A stretch of DNA of 64,000 nucleotides from Serinicoccus chungangensis (GTDB lineage: Bacteria > Actinomycetota > Actinomycetes > Actinomycetales > Dermatophilaceae), in the NCBI RefSeq assembly GCF_001483745.1, contig NZ_LQBL01000031.1:186001-250000 (forward strand). Reading direction: 5' to 3'. The translations under genes were made by a program, and so were the position numbers. Under the pieces are notes generated by a model. The model ran no database searches, was not told the origin of the DNA, and saw nothing but the letters and a program-made list of their open reading frames with translations. This document shows positions 27,173 to 35,627 of the stretch, piece by piece (the first letter of the stretch is position 1; each line of letters opens with the position of its first letter).

Positions 27173-28411
27173 ATGCGGATCGCGATCCTGGCCGGGGGCA
27201 GCCGGGGCGACTACCAGCCGGTGCTCGCGGTGGGCCGGGAGCTGCGCTCGCGCGGTCACCAGGTCGGGGTCACGGCCTCCAGCGACTTCGCCGGGAGCAT
27301 CCACGCGGCCGGGCTGGACCTCGAGGAGGTCCGGGTCGACGCCATGCGGATCTACCGCGAGGGGACGGTCGCCCAGATCATGGCCGGCGCCGACGTCGGC
27401 CGGCAGGTCGCCGCGCTGCGCCACCAGGCCGAGGCCATGGCGCCCGAGCTCGCGCGGGTGCTGCTCGACCTGTGGCCCCGCTACGACGCGGTGGTGTCCA
27501 CCGCGCTGACCTTCGGGTGGGCCGGGCAGCTCGCCGCCCGTGACCCCCGGCCGCACACGCTCATGCTCTTCGTCCCCGCGCTGCCCTCGCCCTGGGGCGA
27601 CGCCAGCATGTTCGCCACCCGGCAGGGCCGGTCCGCCCGGAACCTCCTCGACGGGCTCCGCGCGCTCCGGCCGGCCATGGCGATGGGCTCACCCGTCTCC
27701 GCCGCCCTCGCCGACCACGGGGTGCCGAGCGGCTCCGGGGTGCGGGCGGCACGGCATACCCTCGGCGTGCGGACGTTCGTCGCCCACACCCCGCAGGTGA
27801 TCGCGCCGCGTCGCGTCAGCGGACGGCGCATCGTGCTCACCGGCTACCCCTTCCACGACTCCCCGGCCGGGACCACGCTCGGCCCGGAGCTCGAGGGCTT
27901 CCTCGGGGCCGGGCCCGCGCCGGTCTACGCCGGGTTCGGCAGCCAGAGCCTGCCCCAGACCCGGGCGGCGCTGGGGCACGCCGTCGAGGGCGCGCTGGCG
28001 GCCGGGCACCGCGTCGTCGCGCTGCGCGGCACCGGCCTGGAGGAGAGGGATGACGAGCGCGTCCTCTTCGTCGACGGCGCCCCGCACGACCTCCTCTTCC
28101 CCCGGACGGCCGCCGTCGTCCACCACGGCGGCGCGGGGACGACCGCTGAGGCGCTGCGCTCCGGGGTGCCGCAGGTCGTCGTGCCGTTCGCGCTGGACCA
28201 GCCGTTCTTCGGGCGTCGGGTGCACGAGATCGGCGCCGGGGCGCGACCGGTCGCGGTGGGGCACACCTCGGTCGAGGCGCTGCGGCAGGCGTTCACCACC
28301 ACCGCCGGCTCGCCGGTGCGGCGCCAGGCCGCGCTGGTCGGCGCCCGGGTGCGTGCCGAGCGGGGCGTCGAGCGCGCGGCTGACTGCATCGAGGCGGCCT
28401 TCCGGGGCTGA
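27173..28411 (+). CDS. UDP-glucosyl/glucuronosyl-type glycosyltransferase (GT1)
   Basis: 412 aa. N-terminal acceptor domain starts RIAILAGGSRGDYQPVLAVG, typical of MurG/GtfB-fold GT1 enzymes. The donor-binding C-terminal domain has VYAGFGSQSLPQTR and the sugar-nucleotide motif VVHHGGAGTTAEALRSGVPQ followed by VPFALDQPFFGRRV. Such enzymes glycosylate lipids (sterol-glucosyltransferase-like) or macrolides. No biosynthetic cluster is adjacent, so a lipid or xenobiotic acceptor is equally likely. Its stop codon is the first triplet of a 22-bp tandem array. Confidence 0.88.
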   Translation: MRIAILAGGSRGDYQPVLAVGRELRSRGHQVGVTASSDFAGSIHAAGLDLEEVRVDAMRIYREGTVAQIMAGADVGRQVAALRHQAEAMAPELARVLLDLWPRYDAVVSTALTFGWAGQLAARDPRPHTLMLFVPALPSPWGDASMFATRQGRSARNLLDGLRALRPAMAMGSPVSAALADHGVPSGSGVRAARHTLGVRTFVAHTPQVIAPRRVSGRRIVLTGYPFHDSPAGTTLGPELEGFLGAGPAPVYAGFGSQSLPQTRAALGHAVEGALAAGHRVVALRGTGLEERDDERVLFVDGAPHDLLFPRTAAVVHHGGAGTTAEALRSGVPQVVVPFALDQPFFGRRVHEIGAGARPVAVGHTSVEALRQAFTTTAGSPVRRQAALVGARVRAERGVERAADCIEAAFRG

Positions 28412-28540
28412 CCGCGCGTCCGGTGTGGTCTGGCCGCGCGTCCGGTGTGGTCTGACCGCGCGTCCGGTGTGGTCTGACCGCGCGTCCGGTGTGGTCTGAC
28501 CGCGCGTCCGGTGCGGCCCTAGCGCGCGTCCGGTGCGGGC
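28409..28540. repeat. Six tandem 22-bp repeats, array 1
   Basis: Six head-to-tail 22-bp units with core GCGCGTCCGGTG, at 28409, 28431, 28453, 28475, 28497 and 28519. Units 1-4 are almost identical; 5 and 6 diverge. Unit 1 begins with the TGA of the glycosyltransferase gene and unit 6 contains the TAG (and last codons, APDAR) of the convergent sugar dehydrogenase gene. Each transcript can fold ACCGCGC with GUGUGGU. Same family as the array at 53647-53789. Confidence 0.85.
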
Positions 28541-29694
28541 CGGGGGGTGACGCGGAGGACGACGTCGCCCTCGCCGTTCGAGGTGGTCACCCACAGCGCC
28601 CCGTCCTCGTCCAGGGTCAGCGAGCGCAGCCGGCCGTAGTCGCCCTCGAGCTCGGCCATCCGGTCCTCCCCGACGACCTGCTCGCCGTCCACCCGCAGCA
28701 CGCCGACCCCGGAGTCCTTGAGCTCGGCGACGGCGAGCGCCCCCTCCCAGGCGCCCCACCGCTCGCCCTCGAGGAAGGCCGCACCGCTCGTCGCGTGCGT
28801 CCGGTCACCGCTGCTCCACGCCGCCTCGACCGCGTCGGGGAAGCGCTCGGTGTCGGTCATCGGGACCGACTCGTCGTAGCCCGGGCCCGGCGCCCAGCCG
28901 TAGTTGGCGCCCGACTCCAGCACGTTGACCTCGTCGTCGACCGAGGAGCCGTGCTCCACCGACCAGACCGTCCCGCTGCCCGGCTGCGCCGCCAGTCCCT
29001 GCACGTTGCGATGGCCGTAGGTGAGGATCCGCGGGTCGCCGTCGACGAAAGGCGCGTCCGCCAGCGGCTCACCCTGCGGGGTCACCGCCAGCACCTTGCC
29101 CCCGAGGGAGTCCAGCGACTGGGGGTTGGCCTCGTCGGCCGCGTCCCCGGTGCCGACGTAGAGCGTGTCGTCCTCCAGCAGCAGCCGGCAGCCACCGTGG
29201 CGCCCGGTGGTGATCGGCATCCCGGCCACCACCACGCCGTCGGCGCCCGCGCTGGTCGCCCCCTCGTCGAGGGTCCACCGGGTGACCCGGACGTCCTGCG
29301 GCTGACCGCCGGACTGCGTCGCGTGGCACAGGTATGCCGTCTCCCCGTCCGGTGCGAGCGCCATCCCCATGAGCCCGGACTCGGACCCCACGAAGAGGTT
29401 GGGGATGTCGATCGCGACCTCCCGCACCTGCCCGTCCTCCAGCGCCAGCAGGCGGCCGCTACGCTCGGTCACCAGGGCGGTGCCGTCCGGCAGCAGCTGG
29501 ACGTCCCACGGCAGCGCGAGCCCCTCGGCGACGACCTCGACGTCCAGGGCCGGGCCTGCGTCGTCGGCCTCGCCCCCCGCCGCGACGTCACCCGCCCGGG
29601 CGTCCTCGCCCGAGCCGGCCGCACACCCCCCGAGCACGAGCGGAACCGCCGCGAGCAGCAGCAACGCACGGCCCCGGATCTGGTGGTCACCCAT
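28519..29694 (-). CDS. PQQ-dependent sugar dehydrogenase lipoprotein
   Basis: 391 aa from ATG 29694; an upstream in-frame start at 29721 would put residues before the signal peptide. Lipobox LVLGGC puts the lipidated Cys at residue 24. The soluble glucose/sorbosone dehydrogenase beta-propeller follows: LPWDVQLLPDGTALVTERSG, GLMGMALAPDG, LGGKVLAVTPQGEP, RILTYGHRNVQGLAAQPGSG, and ESGANYGWAPGPGYDE. It oxidises sugars or polyols outside the membrane with PQQ; no PQQ biosynthesis gene is here, so cofactor would come from medium. The last codons come from the 22-bp repeat. Confidence 0.9.
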   Translation of the reverse strand: MGDHQIRGRALLLLAAVPLVLGGCAAGSGEDARAGDVAAGGEADDAGPALDVEVVAEGLALPWDVQLLPDGTALVTERSGRLLALEDGQVREVAIDIPNLFVGSESGLMGMALAPDGETAYLCHATQSGGQPQDVRVTRWTLDEGATSAGADGVVVAGMPITTGRHGGCRLLLEDDTLYVGTGDAADEANPQSLDSLGGKVLAVTPQGEPLADAPFVDGDPRILTYGHRNVQGLAAQPGSGTVWSVEHGSSVDDEVNVLESGANYGWAPGPGYDESVPMTDTERFPDAVEAAWSSGDRTHATSGAAFLEGERWGAWEGALAVAELKDSGVGVLRVDGEQVVGEDRMAELEGDYGRLRSLTLDEDGALWVTTSNGEGDVVLRVTPRPAPDAR

Positions 29695-29717
29695 GACTCG
29701 ACGGTACCCGCGCACCC

Positions 29718-30899
29718 TCACAGCGGCAGGTCGAGCACCTGCGCCAACCGCTGCACGGACCGTCCGGCCTGACGCTCGTAGACCGCGCTGCGCGGGTGCC
29801 CCTCGAGCCCCGCGCGCCGCAGGGCGTAGGCGCTGAGCTGGAAGGCGTGCGCGAGCGCCAGCTGCTGGGCGTGCCCCAGCTCGCCGGGAGCCAGGGGCCA
29901 GGCCCAGCGGTCACGGACGTCGCCGAGGGTGCGTCCGGGATCGCCGGAGAACAGGTGCAGCCGGGCGGCGTCGAGCATGACCGGGGCGACCCCCGCGCGC
30001 TCCCAGTCCACGAGCACCAGACCCTCGGGGGTGCGCAGCACGTTGGAGGCGACGAGGTCGCCGTGGCACCACGACGTGGCGACCGTGCCGCCGGCCGCCA
30101 GGAGTCCCTCCACGGCGTCGGCCACCGGGGGCGGCACGATGCCGGTCCCCACCGTCTCCTGCCACCGCGCCCGCCGCGGGGCGTCCCACCAGTCGACCAG
30201 CCGCAGCTGCTCGACGCCGTGGGCGACGTGCACCTGACGCAGCCGTTCCAGCAGCTCGGCCGCCGCGGTCGCCAGCGAGACGCCGGTGGCCAGCGGGGCG
30301 CCGTCGACCCACCCCTCGACCAGCCAGCAGGCGCCGTCCGGCAGCACCCCGTGGGCGACGAGCGGGGGGATGAGGTCGGGGTCGCTGGCCCCCACCACCC
30401 GGTGGGAGGCGCGGATGCGGCCCTGCCGGACGAGGTCCCCCGACCCGTCGACCGCCAGGGTCAGCCGGCGGGAGGCGTAGGCCGCCCGCAGCTTCACCCC
30501 GCCCAGCAGGGCGAACTTCGCCAGCACCACGGCGTCCGCCGCCACCGGTGCGGCCAGGCGCTCCGCCCCGGTCACCGGAGCCGGTGACCCGGGGAGCAGG
30601 CTGTGCACCAGCTCCGGGGCCGGGGCCGGCAGCAGCGCCCGGCCGTCCGCGACGAAGGTGCGGGGCAGGTGTCGTCGGGGCAGGTCGGGCGCGACGCGCT
30701 CGACCTGCCGGACGAGGTCCAGGGCGACGACGTGCGGGTCGGCGCGCCAGGCCGCGCGTCGCTCCCGGGTCCTCAGCCAGGCTCCGCGCGCACGGCCCGC
30801 GGCCCCCCGGACCCGGGCCGCGGCGCCTCGCACCCGCACCGCCCCCGGCAGCGAGGACGAGGCGCGGCGCACCCGGTCACGGGCCGTCGGCTTCGGCAT
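29718..30899 (-). CDS. APH-fold phosphotransferase
   Basis: 393 aa. The kinase core has SWCHGDLVASNVLRT (Brenner motif, HGD catalytic) and LVDWERAGVAPVMLDA (DxE-like metal site). The first 75 residues are an Arg-rich, Ala-rich helix (RVRGAAARVRGAAGRARGAW) absent from aminoglycoside kinases. ATG 30899 has a perfect GGAGGAGG Shine-Dalgarno. Superfamily members phosphorylate aminoglycosides, choline, fructosamine or homoserine. Nothing identifies the substrate, so a resistance role should not be assumed. Ends 23 bp before the sugar dehydrogenase start. Confidence 0.82.
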   Translation of the reverse strand: MPKPTARDRVRRASSSLPGAVRVRGAAARVRGAAGRARGAWLRTRERRAAWRADPHVVALDLVRQVERVAPDLPRRHLPRTFVADGRALLPAPAPELVHSLLPGSPAPVTGAERLAAPVAADAVVLAKFALLGGVKLRAAYASRRLTLAVDGSGDLVRQGRIRASHRVVGASDPDLIPPLVAHGVLPDGACWLVEGWVDGAPLATGVSLATAAAELLERLRQVHVAHGVEQLRLVDWWDAPRRARWQETVGTGIVPPPVADAVEGLLAAGGTVATSWCHGDLVASNVLRTPEGLVLVDWERAGVAPVMLDAARLHLFSGDPGRTLGDVRDRWAWPLAPGELGHAQQLALAHAFQLSAYALRRAGLEGHPRSAVYERQAGRSVQRLAQVLDLPL

Positions 30900-31033
30900 A
30901 CCTCCTCCTTCCGGCGGGACCGACCCCACCATGCCCGGAGGAGAGAACGATGAGAAGCCGAACCGCCCGGTGGCGGGTGACCGGGCCGAGCGGGGGTGGG
31001 ACGCGCGCACCGCGAGCGCCTACCCTGAGGCGG

Positions 31034-31753
31034 GTGAGCACCCACATCGCCGCCGAGCCCGGCCAGATCGCCCCCCGTGTCCTCCTGCCCGGTGACCCGC
31101 TGCGGGCCCGGTGGATCGCCGAGAACTTCCTCGACGACGCCGCCTGCTACTCCGAGGTGCGCGGCATGCTCGGCTTCACCGGCACCTACCGGGGCGAGCG
31201 CGTCTCGGTCCAGGGCACCGGTATGGGGCAGCCGTCCGCGTCGATCTACGTCAACGAGCTGATCAGCGAGTACGACGTGCAGCAGCTCGTCCGGGTGGGC
31301 TCCTGCGGGGCGCTCACCGAGCGGCTCGCGGTGCGCGACGTCGTGCTGGCGCAGGCCGCGGCCACGGACAGCTCGATGAACAGCCTGCGCTTCGGGGGCT
31401 ACCACTACCCCGCGACGGCCCACTTCGGGCTGCTGCGGGCCGCGGTGGAGGCGGCCGAGGAGGCCGGCGCGCCGCACCTGGTCGGGACCGTCTTCTCCTC
31501 GGACAGCTTCTACCACTCCCGCCCCGAGCTGACCCAGAAGGTCGTGGAGTACGGCGTCGTCGCGGTCGAGATGGAGGCCGCCGAGATCTACACCCTCGCC
31601 GCGCAGCACGGCCGGCAGGCGCTGGCCGTCTGCACCGTCTCCGACCACATCGTCACCGGCGAGGAGACGAGCGCCCAGGAGCGCGAGCAGACCTTCGCCG
31701 ACATGGTCACCATCGCCCTGGACGCCGCGCTGGCGACGCCCCTGCCCGCCTAG
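31034..31753 (+). CDS. deoD: Purine-nucleoside phosphorylase, DeoD type
   Basis: 239 aa, GTG start. Homohexameric PNP signatures: PRVLLPGDPLRARWIAENFL (phosphate-binding Gly/Arg loop), TGMGQPSASIYVNELI, VRVGSCGALTERLAVRD, VVAVEMEAAEIYTLAA (ribose contacts) and VSDHIVTGE (catalytic Asp). Catalyses phosphorolysis of inosine, guanosine and adenosine in purine salvage. Followed by a long hairpin that terminates it and the convergent hydrolase gene. Confidence 0.96.
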   Translation: MSTHIAAEPGQIAPRVLLPGDPLRARWIAENFLDDAACYSEVRGMLGFTGTYRGERVSVQGTGMGQPSASIYVNELISEYDVQQLVRVGSCGALTERLAVRDVVLAQAAATDSSMNSLRFGGYHYPATAHFGLLRAAVEAAEEAGAPHLVGTVFSSDSFYHSRPELTQKVVEYGVVAVEMEAAEIYTLAAQHGRQALAVCTVSDHIVTGEETSAQEREQTFADMVTIALDAALATPLPA

Positions 31754-31797
31754 CGGACGGCATACCCCCCGGGCACCCTCGCCCCCCTCGCCCGCCC

Positions 31798-31849
31798 GTT
31801 CTGGACATAGGTTTCTGGGCGACGGGTCCCAGAAACCGATGTCCAGAAC
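31798..31849. repeat. Dispersed long hairpin family, copy 1
   Basis: A 22-bp stem with one mismatch, starting GTTCTGGACAT and ending ATGTCCAGAAC, around the 8-nt loop CGACGGGT. It lies between convergent stops at 31753 and 31856. It shares CTGGACAT...CTGGG and GGGT-CCCAG with copies at 35574 and 36700. Bidirectional terminator by position. Confidence 0.8.
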
Positions 31850-31855
31850 TGCAGG

Positions 31856-32884
31856 TCAGCCCTGCAGGAACGCCCGGACGTCCCGCGCGAAGCGCTCCGG
31901 GTGCTCCAGGTGGGGGCTGTGCCCGCAGTCCTCGTAGACCACCTCGGTGCACGCGCCCGCCCGCTCGAGCACCGCGCGCACCTGGCTCACCATCGGCTGC
32001 GTCGGGCAGATGTCCTCCCCCGGGTAGCCGGGCACCGCGCCCAGCTTCCCCAGCTGGGCGAGGTCGAACATCGAGGTGTCGGAGACGATCTGGTCGGCGT
32101 CGCCGCGGATCCACAGCACCGGCGGGGCGGTGTCGAGGTCGGCGAAGCCGGACTGGTCGAGGTACTTCGGGGACAGCGCGTTGTTCATCCCCGTCGTGCC
32201 GGGGCCCACGCCGGGCCAGTTCTCGCTGGTCGTCGTGTCGCCGGGGTAGACGTCGTCGCCGACGCAGGTCTGCAGCATCGCGTCGAGGTATGCCTCCTCC
32301 ACCTCCGGCGCGAAGGTGAACCCGGGCGCGACGTAGAACGTGCGCAGCGTCGTCCGCGGGCTCGTCGGCTCCTCGCCGCGGTCCCCCGCCTTCAACGCCT
32401 CGCAGAAGGCCGGGTTGGCGGTGCCGCCGCCGCTGCCGGCGAAGTCCTCGGCGACCGGGCGGCCGTCGAGCCCGGTGCTGCCGCCGAAGCCGAACGGGCT
32501 GCCGGGTGCCTCGAGCACGACGCGGCGCACCCGGTGCGGGTGGTCGATCGCCAGCTGCAACGCGACGTTGCCGCCGGCGGACCAGCCGAGCACGTCGACG
32601 GCGCCCTCGATGCCCAGGGTGTCGAGCAGGGCCGCGACGTCGTCGGAGAGGTCGGCGACACCGCGGGTGGCGTCGATGGTCGCCCGGGCGGAGTCGCCGT
32701 AGCCCCGGACGTCGGGGGCGAGGACGTGGTGGTCGGCCGCGAGGTCCTCGATGAGCCGGTCGCAGAAGGCGGAGGAGGAGACGTTGCCGTGGATGAGCAC
32801 CAGGGTGGGCGCGCCGGCGTCGCCCGCCTCCCGGACGGCGGTGGTGGTGCGGGCGGTCGGCACGGGACGCGCGGCGGTGGTCAT
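31856..32884 (-). CDS. Alpha/beta-fold hydrolase
   Basis: 342 aa, ATG 32884. LVLIHGNVSSSAFCDRLIED (HG), APDVRGYGDS, nucleophile elbow VLGWSAGGNVALQLA (GWSAG), and C-terminal YEDCGHSPHLEHPERFAR (catalytic His). The lid domain (about 130-230) is larger than usual and includes PEVEEAYLDAMLQ, which suggests a bulky substrate. In the haloalkane-dehalogenase/epoxide-hydrolase-like branch; the Ser nucleophile argues for an esterase. Confidence 0.87.
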   Translation of the reverse strand: MTTAARPVPTARTTTAVREAGDAGAPTLVLIHGNVSSSAFCDRLIEDLAADHHVLAPDVRGYGDSARATIDATRGVADLSDDVAALLDTLGIEGAVDVLGWSAGGNVALQLAIDHPHRVRRVVLEAPGSPFGFGGSTGLDGRPVAEDFAGSGGGTANPAFCEALKAGDRGEEPTSPRTTLRTFYVAPGFTFAPEVEEAYLDAMLQTCVGDDVYPGDTTTSENWPGVGPGTTGMNNALSPKYLDQSGFADLDTAPPVLWIRGDADQIVSDTSMFDLAQLGKLGAVPGYPGEDICPTQPMVSQVRAVLERAGACTEVVYEDCGHSPHLEHPERFARDVRAFLQG

Positions 32885-32922
32885 GCGCGCATCCTGCCAG
32901 CCGCCGACCGCGACCGCACCCC

Positions 32923-33795
32923 TCAGACCGGCAGCCCGTCCTCCAGCTCGCCGGGGCCGTCGGCGAGCACCGAGCGCAGGTGCCGCGCGACGTAGGGCGC
33001 GACGTGCTGGTCGACGTCCTCGGGCCGCACCCAGTGGACCGCGCGCAGCTCGCTGCGCTGCAGCGACGCCCGTTCGGCGAGGTCGGGGTGCGTGCCCAGG
33101 TCGTGCACGAGCAGCAGCGCGTCGTCCCACTGCCGGTACGGCGGCAGCCAGTTGACGGTGAGCAGGTCGCCGACGCGCAGGTCGACCCCGAGCTCCTCCC
33201 TCACCTCGCGCTGGATGGTCTGCCGGGGCGACTCGTGCGGGTCGACGACCCCTCCGGGCAGGTCCCAGTCGGTCTTGTAGGTCAGCTCGCAGAGCAGCAC
33301 CCGGCCCTGGTCGTCCCGGACCAGGCCCTGCGCGATGAGCCGCTTGCGCGGGAGCGTGGCGTTGAGCATGCCGAGGAAGGCGCCCGGCTCGCCGGGCGCA
33401 GGGTCGTCGACGAGACGGGCCAGGCGCAGCAGGTCCACCGGCACCCCCCGGTCGTTCGTGCCCCGTCCCCGGCTCACGCCCTCCGGGCGCAGGCCGGCGC
33501 GCTGCAGGGTGCGCCGGGTCTCGACGTCGTCGGCGCGGACCTCCGCCTCCACCCGGTGCCGCCCGGCGGTGAAGGCCTGCTCCACCAGGGCCAGCAGCGC
33601 GAGGACGGCCTCGTCGGGGTCCCGGTCCCGCAGCCCGGAGAGCCCGGCCAGCATGACCACCCCGTCGGTGACGGCGCGCAGGCGGACCGCGGCGGGCTCC
33701 ACCTCGGCGGGCGCCCGGCCGTCCGGGGAGAGGCGACCCGCCCCCGCGGCCCCGTCGCCGGTCGGTGACGGGGAGGGGCGCTCGGCGGTCGGCAT
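32923..33795 (-). CDS. Nudix hydrolase with N-terminal GNAT-like extension
   Basis: 290 aa. The Nudix box reads GGVVDPHESPRQ then TIQREVREELGV (GX5EX7REUXEEXGU complete). The preceding 130 residues are not part of the Nudix fold. They contain a GNAT-like helix-strand pattern (LVEQAFTAGRHRVEAEVRA, ETRRTLQRAGLRPEGVSRG) that resembles the C-terminal half of an acetyltransferase. This is a fused or accessory domain. Nudix enzymes cleave nucleoside diphosphates linked to another moiety. It lies directly downstream of paaN with 11 bp between. Confidence 0.82.
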   Translation of the reverse strand: MPTAERPSPSPTGDGAAGAGRLSPDGRAPAEVEPAAVRLRAVTDGVVMLAGLSGLRDRDPDEAVLALLALVEQAFTAGRHRVEAEVRADDVETRRTLQRAGLRPEGVSRGRGTNDRGVPVDLLRLARLVDDPAPGEPGAFLGMLNATLPRKRLIAQGLVRDDQGRVLLCELTYKTDWDLPGGVVDPHESPRQTIQREVREELGVDLRVGDLLTVNWLPPYRQWDDALLLVHDLGTHPDLAERASLQRSELRAVHWVRPEDVDQHVAPYVARHLRSVLADGPGELEDGLPV

Positions 33796-33806
33796 ACCCT
33801 CAGGCC

Positions 33807-35516
33807 TCAGACGTGGCGCCGGCTGGTGATGACGCGGAAGCGGTTGGACACGAAGGCGGCGTCCGAGTAGGCGGCGTTGGCCGCCGGGTTGGCGCCGGTC
33901 CCGTGGAAGTCGGAGAACGCGGCCGTCTGGTTGACGAAGATCTGACCGGTGAGGTTCTCCGAGAGCGCCACCCCGGCGTCCGCGGCGGCCTCGCGCGCGT
34001 CGTCGAGCACCTGCTCGTCGGTGGAGTAGACCGCCGCGGTCATGCCGCCGTGCTCGGCCACCGTCTGCGCGAAGCGGTGCAGCGAGTCATCCGTGTCCGT
34101 GGTGCGCACGACGAAGGCGACCGGCCCGAAGCACTCTCTGGTGTAGGCCGCCTCGTTGCCGGCGTCGACCCCGATGAGGGCGGGGGTGCGGACGACGGCG
34201 TCGGGGTAGCTCGGGTGGGTCACGGGGCGGGAGTCGAGGACGACGTCGCCCCCGAGCTGCCCGGCGAGGGCGGGGATGTCGGTGGCCCGGCCGCGGACCT
34301 CGTCGTTGACCGTCGCCCCGAGGATCTCGACAGCCTTGGCGTCGTCACCGGTGAACCGGCTGATGGCCTCGCCCAGCCGGTCGGCGAACTCCGCGGCGCT
34401 GAGCTCGCCCTCGTCGGTGCGTACCGTCGGCGGCACGTAGACGTTCTGCGGGGCGGTGCACATCTGGCCGGAGTAGAGGGAGAAGGAGAAGGCGAGGTTG
34501 CCGAGCATGCCCCGCAGGTCGTCGGTGGAGTCGACGACGACGGTGTTGAGCCCGGCCTTCTCGGTGTAGACGAGCTTGCCGGCGCCGGCCGCCTCGGTCT
34601 CCAGCCAGTGGCCGAACCCCGGGCCCCCGGTGTAGTCGATGATCTTCACCGCCGGGTGCAGCGCCAGGTCCTTGGCGAGGGTGCCGCCGTCGTCCTCGGC
34701 GGCCAGCTGGACCAGCGCCGCGTCGAAGCCCGCCTCGGCGAGCACCTCGCGGGCGACCTGCACGGTGATCGCCAGCGGGAGGACCGCCTGGGGGTGCGGC
34801 TTGACGACGACCGGGTTGCCGGTGGCGAGGGAGGCGAAGATGCCCGGGTAGGCGTTCCACGTGGGGAAGGTGTTGCAGCCGATGACGAGGGCCACGCCGC
34901 GGGGCACCACCCGGTAGTCCTTCTGCATACGGATCGGGTCGCCCTTGGCCGGCTTCTCCCAGGTCACGGAGGCGGGGACGCGCTCCTGCTCCTCCAGCGC
35001 CACGACCACCGCCTCGAGCGCCCGGTCCTGCGCGTGCGGGCCGCCGGCCTGGAAGGACATGACGAAGGGCTGCCCGGAGGTGTGCATGACGGCGTGCGCC
35101 ATCTCGTGCGAGCGCGCGTTGATCCGCTCGATGACCTCGGTGAGCACGGCGGCGCGGACCCGGGGCCCCGCGTCGCGCCAGGCCGGCATGGCGGACCGGG
35201 CCGCCTCCATGGCCGCGTCGACGTCCAGCTCGGGGTAGCGCACGCCCAGCGTCGGGCCGTAGGGGCTCTTCTCCGAGCCCACGCTGGTGCCGGTGGTGGG
35301 CTGGCCGGCGAGGCCCGCGAAGTCGGTGTTGAGCGCCTCCTGGTGGGCGAGCTGACCGCGTTCCGGCGCGCCCTCGCCGTACACCCGGGGGCTGGGCGAC
35401 TCGGGGTAGCGGCTGAAGTAGCTGCGCTCCCGCAGCGCCCGGGCCGCGGCCTCCAGGGTCTCGCGGTGGGTGTCCAGCAGGGGGTGTGTGGACGACGTCG
35501 TCGCGGTCTCAGCCAT
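33807..35516 (-). CDS. paaN: Phenylacetate degradation protein PaaN (aldehyde dehydrogenase-type)
   Basis: 569 aa from ATG 35516, with an aldehyde dehydrogenase core. Recognisable parts: VVPRGVALVIGCNTFPTWN, NPVVVKPHPQAVLPLAI (NAD binding), the active-site Glu region VYTEKAGLNTVVV, and the Cys of SLYSGQMCTAPQNVYVP. The long N-terminal region (HPLLDTHRETLEAAARAL, PYGPTLGVRYPELDV) matches PaaN-type proteins, which in some bacteria oxidise the ring-opened intermediate after oxepin-CoA. The paaA-E oxygenase genes are not here. Transcribed away from paaH. Confidence 0.88.
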   Translation of the reverse strand: MAETATTSSTHPLLDTHRETLEAAARALRERSYFSRYPESPSPRVYGEGAPERGQLAHQEALNTDFAGLAGQPTTGTSVGSEKSPYGPTLGVRYPELDVDAAMEAARSAMPAWRDAGPRVRAAVLTEVIERINARSHEMAHAVMHTSGQPFVMSFQAGGPHAQDRALEAVVVALEEQERVPASVTWEKPAKGDPIRMQKDYRVVPRGVALVIGCNTFPTWNAYPGIFASLATGNPVVVKPHPQAVLPLAITVQVAREVLAEAGFDAALVQLAAEDDGGTLAKDLALHPAVKIIDYTGGPGFGHWLETEAAGAGKLVYTEKAGLNTVVVDSTDDLRGMLGNLAFSFSLYSGQMCTAPQNVYVPPTVRTDEGELSAAEFADRLGEAISRFTGDDAKAVEILGATVNDEVRGRATDIPALAGQLGGDVVLDSRPVTHPSYPDAVVRTPALIGVDAGNEAAYTRECFGPVAFVVRTTDTDDSLHRFAQTVAEHGGMTAAVYSTDEQVLDDAREAAADAGVALSENLTGQIFVNQTAAFSDFHGTGANPAANAAYSDAAFVSNRFRVITSRRHV

Positions 35517-35573
35517 GATCCTCAGCGTAACCGCGGCCTTCGGCGGTCGCGCAATCACCGCCCCTCGCAGAAG

Positions 35574-35617
35574 TGGACATAGGAATCTGGGGAGCGGGTC
35601 CCAGAAATCTTTGTCCA
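35574..35617. repeat. Dispersed long hairpin family, copy 2 (degenerate)
   Basis: TGGACATAGGAATCTGGG pairs with CCCAGAAATCTTTGTCCA at 14 of 18 positions around the 8-nt loop GAGCGGGT. It sits just after the stop of the leftward AbiEi/DUF559 gene. It is the oldest-looking of the three copies, with four unpaired positions. Confidence 0.7.
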
Positions 35618-35627
35618 GAAGTGCTCG

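Noticed and set aside
28409-28540. Array of 22-bp repeats as a CRISPR locus
   Set aside because: Units are head to tail with no unique spacers, and no cas genes are nearby.
29718-30899. Aminoglycoside resistance kinase
   Set aside because: Only the APH fold is shown (HGD, DWE); the superfamily phosphorylates many substrates and nothing here points to drugs.
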